From: Candidatus Poribacteria bacterium
GTDB taxonomy: Bacteria > Poribacteria > WGA-4E > WGA-3G
Length of the DNA stretch: 64,000 nt
Reading direction: 5' to 3'
NCBI GenBank assembly: GCA_021295715.1
Contig: JAGWBV010000003.1
Span: 139,043 to 203,042 of the forward strand
Shown: one piece after another, positions 59,615-64,000 of the stretch
Position numbering within the stretch: the first letter of the stretch is position 1
How the letters are laid out: every line of letters begins with the position of its first letter
The notes under the pieces: model-generated
Told to the model about the DNA's origin: nothing
The model's database searches: none
What the model saw: the letters and a program-made list of their open reading frames with translations, nothing else
Translations under genes and position numbers: made by a program

Positions 59615-62001
59615 GAAGCGGGACGGACTGTCCGCAGTTGTCCTCGAATGTCAACTTGGACTTTCCAATTGTTCCAACGCGGTAGCAGCACTGCGGCTAA
59701 TGTTGGCTGCCGGATGCCGCGCTGCCATCGCAACGTGACCAATTTTTGGGCAGGATTGTATTCTACATCGAATTTAGCACCGTTGACAGAAAATTCTCTT
59801 GGATACTGTGCTTCCATTTCAGCGATGGTGTCAGGGTCTATCTCAGTGAACACCAGATCGTCCATTGAAAGGAGTTGGCATTCCTCTGCAACCTCCACCC
59901 CTAACAGAGCGAGTCGCGAGACCAACCATGTGTGCGGTGTCACATCTGCGGTTTCCGCGATAGGCGTATCAGGATTGAGGGCACACTGCAGCTGCCAAGC
60001 ATCGATCGCTCGTGTGAGTTGCTCACCAACTCCACGGAACAGAGATCCAGAGAGAATGAGAGATGCCAATGCGTCTCTTAACAATGCACCGTGTAGCGGG
60101 CGGCGTTCGCGTCCGATCTCCCTGCCTGCATATTCGGTTACCACTTCTGCAACAATGTCCTCACCCTCCAATCTGGGGGCGGTAAGTTGCGAAGTGCCAA
60201 TCCCCGCATCGACGAGATCGGCAAAAGCGCAAGGCACGGCAGTGCGTCCGAGCAATTGAACGCGTGTGCCTTTGCCAACACCAACGGTTTCCAAGATTAA
60301 AGCGGCATGCTGTCCTTCTGGAAGGAGTGAGTCGGAATCAAGTAAAACCTCCCCTTGCTCATTCCCCCATGCCTTCCCTTTTCGTCTGCGCACGTAAGCA
60401 CAAGCGTCCCACTCACGTAAAAGATAAGCAGTAAGCGCGGCTCGGTCAGGTTGTGGCGATGCGTTCTCTTTCATCACGGGTGGCAGTTGAAAAAACGCCC
60501 TGAGCTGCGTCGCGATCCTGCGACACTCAGCAATGGCGGTCCTGTGGAGATGATGGCGTTTTTCATCACCGCAGCGTAAAGTTCGGATCGCCGTCGTTGC
60601 GTCACACCCATCGCGAAATAGGTCTTTCTGGCGGGCATTCCGAACAGCGTCCTGTTGTTCAATCGGCATACGGGTCATGCGCTGCCATAACGGAGCAGGA
60701 CGTTCCAAAGTGGCTATCAAATCAATGAGATCGCGTCGGAGAGAGGGTGGTGCTTTTACGAGCAACCGAGCATGCAGTGGATTGACAGGTAACGCACAGA
60801 TTTTCGCGCCTTCGGTTGTGAGCATGCCATCACCAGAGAGGATGCCCCAACTTTTCAACGCAGTTTGCGCACGTTCCACTGCGAAGTCAGGCGGCGCATC
60901 GAGAAACGTCAAATCCTGTGGACGAAAGCCAGTCGAGGCGACCGTTAGCACAAATTGCGTCAAATCCTCTCGCCGCACCTCTGGAAGCGTTTCCTGCTCA
61001 AGTTGCCCCTGTTCCTCCCAGAGTCTGTAGCAGATTCCTGGACCGAGGCGACCTGCTCGTCCGCGACGTTGTTCGGCTGACGCTTGGGAGATCGGACGCA
61101 ATGCTAAAACAATACGTCGGTTTTGATGGATACGCTGGCGCACCAAGCCAGTATCTACAACCGCAGTGATACCCGGAAGTGTGATTGATGTCTCAGCGAC
61201 GTTGGTTGCGAGAATGACCCGGCGGCGTTCGGAATGTGTCTCGAATGCTATGTCTTGGGCATCGGGGGACAGATCTCCGTGAAGTGGAACAATCTCAATG
61301 TTTTGCATCTTGCGAAGGGCATCCTGGCATTCATTGATTTCACCTTTGCCGGGCAGGAAAACCAAGACATTTCCGGTAGTCTCTTTGAGGGCACGACGGA
61401 CACCTTTTCCAACGCGTTCCACTAAATCACGGGAGGTCGGAACGACTGTTCCACCAAGATACCGCACGTTAACGGGATAGACGCGTCCTTCCGCCCGCAG
61501 CACCCGTCCTCCAATAAACCGTGCGAGGTGCTGTGCGGCTATCGTGGCAGACATAATAACGAGCCTTGCATCGCGTCGCTTTTTTCGGCATATCGCGAGA
61601 AAGAGATCTGCTTCGACACCGCGTTCGTGGAATTCGTCTAAGACGATGGTCCCATATTGATCCAATTCCGATCCTGCAGCATACCGCAAAGCGACACCGG
61701 GTGTGACGAAACGGATACGGGTTAAAGCATCGGAACCAACATCTTCAAAGCGGACAGTATAACCGACAGAATGCCCTAACGGTTCGCCGCACTGCTTTGC
61801 CACCCACCGTGCGAGCGAACGACACGCGACACGCCTCGGTTCGACAACAAGTACTGGAGCATCGGACAGTTCAGCACACCACGGGGGAATTTGTGTCGAT
61901 TTTCCACTACCGGTTGGTGCTACAATTACCACAGGACCTGCTGCGATTGTCTCCTGAAACGTCCCCTTTAATTCTGTAATTGGAAGCGCGACTTCGTTCA
62001 T
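59611..62001 (-). CDS. hrpB: ATP-dependent RNA helicase HrpB
   Basis: A 796-residue DEAH-box helicase. Motif I is APTGSGKST (about residues 28-36), motif II is DEFH at 122-125, motif III is SAT, motif V is TNVAETSITLPGI and motif VI is QRRGRAGRLGPG. The C-terminal part from about 480 is typical of HrpB, including the final VQVDIRGQLRTVRP. The family is widespread but its cellular role is not defined. ATG 62001 (MNEVALPITE) is chosen over TTG 62037. TATAAT lies just seven bases before this ATG, so a leaderless transcript or an upstream start is possible. Confidence 0.92.
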   Translation of the reverse strand: MNEVALPITELKGTFQETIAAGPVVIVAPTGSGKSTQIPPWCAELSDAPVLVVEPRRVACRSLARWVAKQCGEPLGHSVGYTVRFEDVGSDALTRIRFVTPGVALRYAAGSELDQYGTIVLDEFHERGVEADLFLAICRKKRRDARLVIMSATIAAQHLARFIGGRVLRAEGRVYPVNVRYLGGTVVPTSRDLVERVGKGVRRALKETTGNVLVFLPGKGEINECQDALRKMQNIEIVPLHGDLSPDAQDIAFETHSERRRVILATNVAETSITLPGITAVVDTGLVRQRIHQNRRIVLALRPISQASAEQRRGRAGRLGPGICYRLWEEQGQLEQETLPEVRREDLTQFVLTVASTGFRPQDLTFLDAPPDFAVERAQTALKSWGILSGDGMLTTEGAKICALPVNPLHARLLVKAPPSLRRDLIDLIATLERPAPLWQRMTRMPIEQQDAVRNARQKDLFRDGCDATTAIRTLRCGDEKRHHLHRTAIAECRRIATQLRAFFQLPPVMKENASPQPDRAALTAYLLREWDACAYVRRRKGKAWGNEQGEVLLDSDSLLPEGQHAALILETVGVGKGTRVQLLGRTAVPCAFADLVDAGIGTSQLTAPRLEGEDIVAEVVTEYAGREIGRERRPLHGALLRDALASLILSGSLFRGVGEQLTRAIDAWQLQCALNPDTPIAETADVTPHTWLVSRLALLGVEVAEECQLLSMDDLVFTEIDPDTIAEMEAQYPREFSVNGAKFDVEYNPAQKLVTLRWQRGIRQPTLAAVLLPRWNNWKVQVDIRGQLRTVRPAS

Positions 62002-62187
62002 GAGAGGTATTATAGCGGATAGTTGATTCAGTATCAAGCAGGGTTATCAGTTTTCAGTTTGCTTCGCAGTGAGAACGATCAGAAGGCGAGGTTAGAAACC
62101 GCGCCAGCGGGGACTGGTTAGAATGCGTCGGGAATCGGAGTTGCCTCCTACAGAAGAATTGAGGAGCTGAACGCGCCTCAAACGTTC
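62002..62187. repeat. intergenic region with repeats
   Basis: GGCGAGGTTAGAAACCGCGC (about 62085-62105) and a REP-like end GTTGCCTCCTACAGAAG (about 62141-62157). Micro-repeat ATCAGTTTTCAGTTT lies near 62045-62060. No gene is present. Confidence 0.5.
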
Positions 62188-62216
62188 TTGACTTTTCTGG
62201 GTCTTTCTGATATTAT
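62188..62216 (+). promoter_or_regulatory. sigma-70 promoter for the TPR/propeller gene
   Basis: TTGACT (62188-62193), 17 bases, TATTAT (62211-62216). The start codon at 62259 is about 36 bases downstream of the expected transcript start. Confidence 0.65.
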
Positions 62217-62258
62217 AACTCCATATCAATCAACAAATATTTTAAAGGTAAATAAGTT

Positions 62259-64000
62259 ATGTTGCAGCAGAAACTGACAAAAAACACACAAGCAAAAAAA
62301 CAGAAAGTTTACTGTCTATTTTCATTGATAGCATTAGCCCTCCTATTGGTTTTCCAGCATTATGCTTATAGTCAAGAATACGTCATTGTAGAGAGTGAAA
62401 AAGGCGATAGACTCACCGGCAATTGGCGCGGTGCCACGGATACGCACTTCAAAGTCGAATATAATGGGCAGATTTTACAACTGCCACTGGCAGGACACAC
62501 TCTCAAATTTCCATCAGATTTGGCGCACGTTCCCGACCGAACCGCTGCAAAGTATTATCGCAATGGACTTACATTACTGGAGTTAGGACTTCCCGAAAAC
62601 GCACAACGACGATTTGAAGCCGCTATTGAAGAATTCCCAAAATACCCGGATGCTCACTATCAACTCGGATTACTTTACAGAGCAAACGGTGACAATGCGA
62701 ACGCATTGGAACGATTTCGTTCCGTAGCCATCCTTGATGCTCCGAGTTTCGACCTTGTGCCACTCCTTCATGAACTCGGGAATATTGCCCTTGCGAACGA
62801 AACTTACGATGTCGCAGCGGATAACTACCAACTGATTCTCACCCATTATCCAGATCACCCCGATGTCCCAGGATTAAAATATATCACGGGCTTCCTACTC
62901 GTCGAGCAATTGGATGATCCAAGTGCCGGATTATTCCTTCTCGAAGCTGCAGTCAAAGATTATCCGGACATGGCATCACATGAAAAAGCACTCTTTCTGA
63001 TTGGAAAACTACAGGCAGATATGGACCCGTTGGAAAATGCGCTCCACACCTTAGACAGATTTGTCACCCATTATTCAGAGAGTGAGTGGATTTATGACGC
63101 ACACCTCATCCGTGCAGCGACCAACTTAAAATTGGGTAGACTGGAAGCAGCGGCGAATGAAGCGATTCACGTCAGCGAGATTAGCGCAGATGCGGCGATA
63201 AAGGAACAAGCAAAAAAAATTCTGGATCAGACGAAATGGACAGTTTACACCGAGTCAAGCGGACTCCCCGATAACCACATCCAAGCAATGACGACCGATG
63301 GCACACGGCTATGGATCGGTACCCCAAAAGGGGTAATGTTATTCGAGACTGCCTTTGACAAATGGATTGCGTTTGACGTTGTTGCACAACTGATTAACAC
63401 TGCCTTGGAAAACGTGCCAGATGTTACAGCCATTGCAGCAAACTCGCAAGAAGTGTGGGTCGGGACACGTTCTCAGGGTGTGATTCACTATAGTCAACTC
63501 ACAGGCGACATTCAAAACTACTCCCCAGCTGATGGATTTCCTGCTTGGATTAAGGACATTAAGATGGATGAAACGGAGATTTGGTTCGCTACAGATACGG
63601 GAATCATTCGGCGGATTCGCGGGAGCGTTGATCCGCCTCTTCTCTACAATACCGAGACCAGTTTCATCACTACAGACGACATCGATACCTTATTGCTCAC
63701 GCCTCAAACGGTTTGGTGTGCCTCAGCAGCCGGAGATGTCATAATGTTTGATCGGGAAAAAGAGGAGTGGGATTCCTATCGCTCTACGGAAATCCGCGAG
63801 GGCATGAAGGTGGTGGGGCTCGATATTGCAGAAGAGCAGTTGCTCTTTACGTGGTTCAATGCCGATGAAAAATCCAACGGTTATTTTCGAGCAGACCTGG
63901 ATGGCGGGAATGGGAAATCGACTACCCTGGACACAGGTATAGAAAATGAAGACGATCTAAGGAACATCTACATCAGAGGTGCGCTTGACACCTCACCGCT
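62259..64000 (+). CDS. secreted TPR and two-component-regulator-type propeller protein, 5' part
   Basis: The frame is open from ATG 62259 to the window edge (580 codons). AAAGGTAAATAAGTT precedes the start. A basic N-terminus and hydrophobic stretch (VYCLFSLIALALLLVFQHYA) form a signal peptide or anchor, cleaved near YSQEYV. Residues about 85-330 are TPR or TPR-like helices (AKYYRNGLTLLELGLPENAQ, HYQLGLLYRANGDNANALER). From about 330 on, propeller repeats of the Reg_prop type appear: DNHIQAMTTDGTRLWIGTPK, DVTAIAANSQEVWVGTRSQG and IKMDETEIWFATDTGI. Full-length relatives can be hybrid sensor kinases, but no kinase part is visible before the edge. Function is undecided. Confidence 0.82.
   Translation, partial: MLQQKLTKNTQAKKQKVYCLFSLIALALLLVFQHYAYSQEYVIVESEKGDRLTGNWRGATDTHFKVEYNGQILQLPLAGHTLKFPSDLAHVPDRTAAKYYRNGLTLLELGLPENAQRRFEAAIEEFPKYPDAHYQLGLLYRANGDNANALERFRSVAILDAPSFDLVPLLHELGNIALANETYDVAADNYQLILTHYPDHPDVPGLKYITGFLLVEQLDDPSAGLFLLEAAVKDYPDMASHEKALFLIGKLQADMDPLENALHTLDRFVTHYSESEWIYDAHLIRAATNLKLGRLEAAANEAIHVSEISADAAIKEQAKKILDQTKWTVYTESSGLPDNHIQAMTTDGTRLWIGTPKGVMLFETAFDKWIAFDVVAQLINTALENVPDVTAIAANSQEVWVGTRSQGVIHYSQLTGDIQNYSPADGFPAWIKDIKMDETEIWFATDTGIIRRIRGSVDPPLLYNTETSFITTDDIDTLLLTPQTVWCASAAGDVIMFDREKEEWDSYRSTEIREGMKVVGLDIAEEQLLFTWFNADEKSNGYFRADLDGGNGKSTTLDTGIENEDDLRNIYIRGALDTSP

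Noticed and set aside
59648..60259. Plus-strand frame of 203 codons
   Set aside because: It is antisense to hrpB, whose motifs are clear; composition (Ser/Arg-rich) is that of a shadow frame.

Overview
This window looks like a chromosomal contig from an uncultured environmental bacterium of the Candidatus Poribacteria or a related PVC/FCB-neighbourhood lineage. That assignment is an inference from gene content: many LamG, Kelch, WD40, NHL and PD40 propeller proteins, a sulfatase, a mandelate-racemase-family enzyme, a DUF1800/DUF1501 pair, and ECF sigma factors with huge C-terminal extensions. No rRNA or phylogenetic marker set is present. There is one tRNA (Leu-CAG), and no CRISPR array, prophage or transposase gene.

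Layout. 0-23 kb is mostly ordinary metabolism and housekeeping: DUF309 fragment, UDP-glucose dehydrogenase, MoxR ATPase, GHMP kinase, HU, asd, methylthioribose kinase, DnaJ-like co-chaperone, aminotransferase, sulfatase, gamma-glutamylcyclotransferase-like protein, LamG protein, tRNA-Leu, MFS transporter, macrodomain protein, DUF58 protein, carbon-nitrogen hydrolase, prenyltransferase-repeat protein, Gfo/Idh/MocA oxidoreductase, DUF547 protein and an enolase-superfamily enzyme. 23.6-47.8 kb is a 24-kb island in which every gene is on the minus strand and nearly all encode exported or membrane propeller, LamG or TPR proteins. It holds three single-chain ECF sigma / transmembrane / beta-propeller proteins, two ABC-2-type permeases (one decayed), a trypsin-like protease with TPRs, and several Kelch, LamG, PD40 and WD40 proteins. 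48.2-59.6 kb is on the plus strand: a DUF1800-DUF1501-NHL trio, a TonB-dependent-receptor-like gene split by a frameshift, five tandem paralogous lipoproteins and a PD40 propeller protein. The window closes with hrpB on the minus strand and the start of a TPR/propeller protein that runs off the right edge.

How the parts may work together. Three signals tie the island together. (1) The sigma factors share one cytoplasmic half and one stalk but carry different outer propellers (BNR-like or Kelch), which suggests membrane-held transcription factors with interchangeable sensors. (2) A bipartite motif, ATTATGCA-N17/18-TGTGTCTTTA read in the direction of the genes, occurs seven times, always upstream of island genes and usually 48-74 bases before a start codon; it looks like a dedicated promoter. 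(3) A C-terminal tag (consensus V-x-x-x-x-K-L-x-T-x-W-G-x-L-K) ends nine exported proteins of otherwise unrelated fold, in and around the island, and is a candidate sorting or anchoring signal. All three functional readings are inferences from sequence.

Several genes are broken by frameshifts or stops: a small gene at 1.8 kb, a permease at 28 kb, two LamG copies at 45 and 47 kb, a Kelch gene at 46.7 kb and the TonB receptor at 52.4 kb. Some may be assembly errors, but the two LamG copies carry different lesions. Interspersed repeats are frequent and fall into at least four families.
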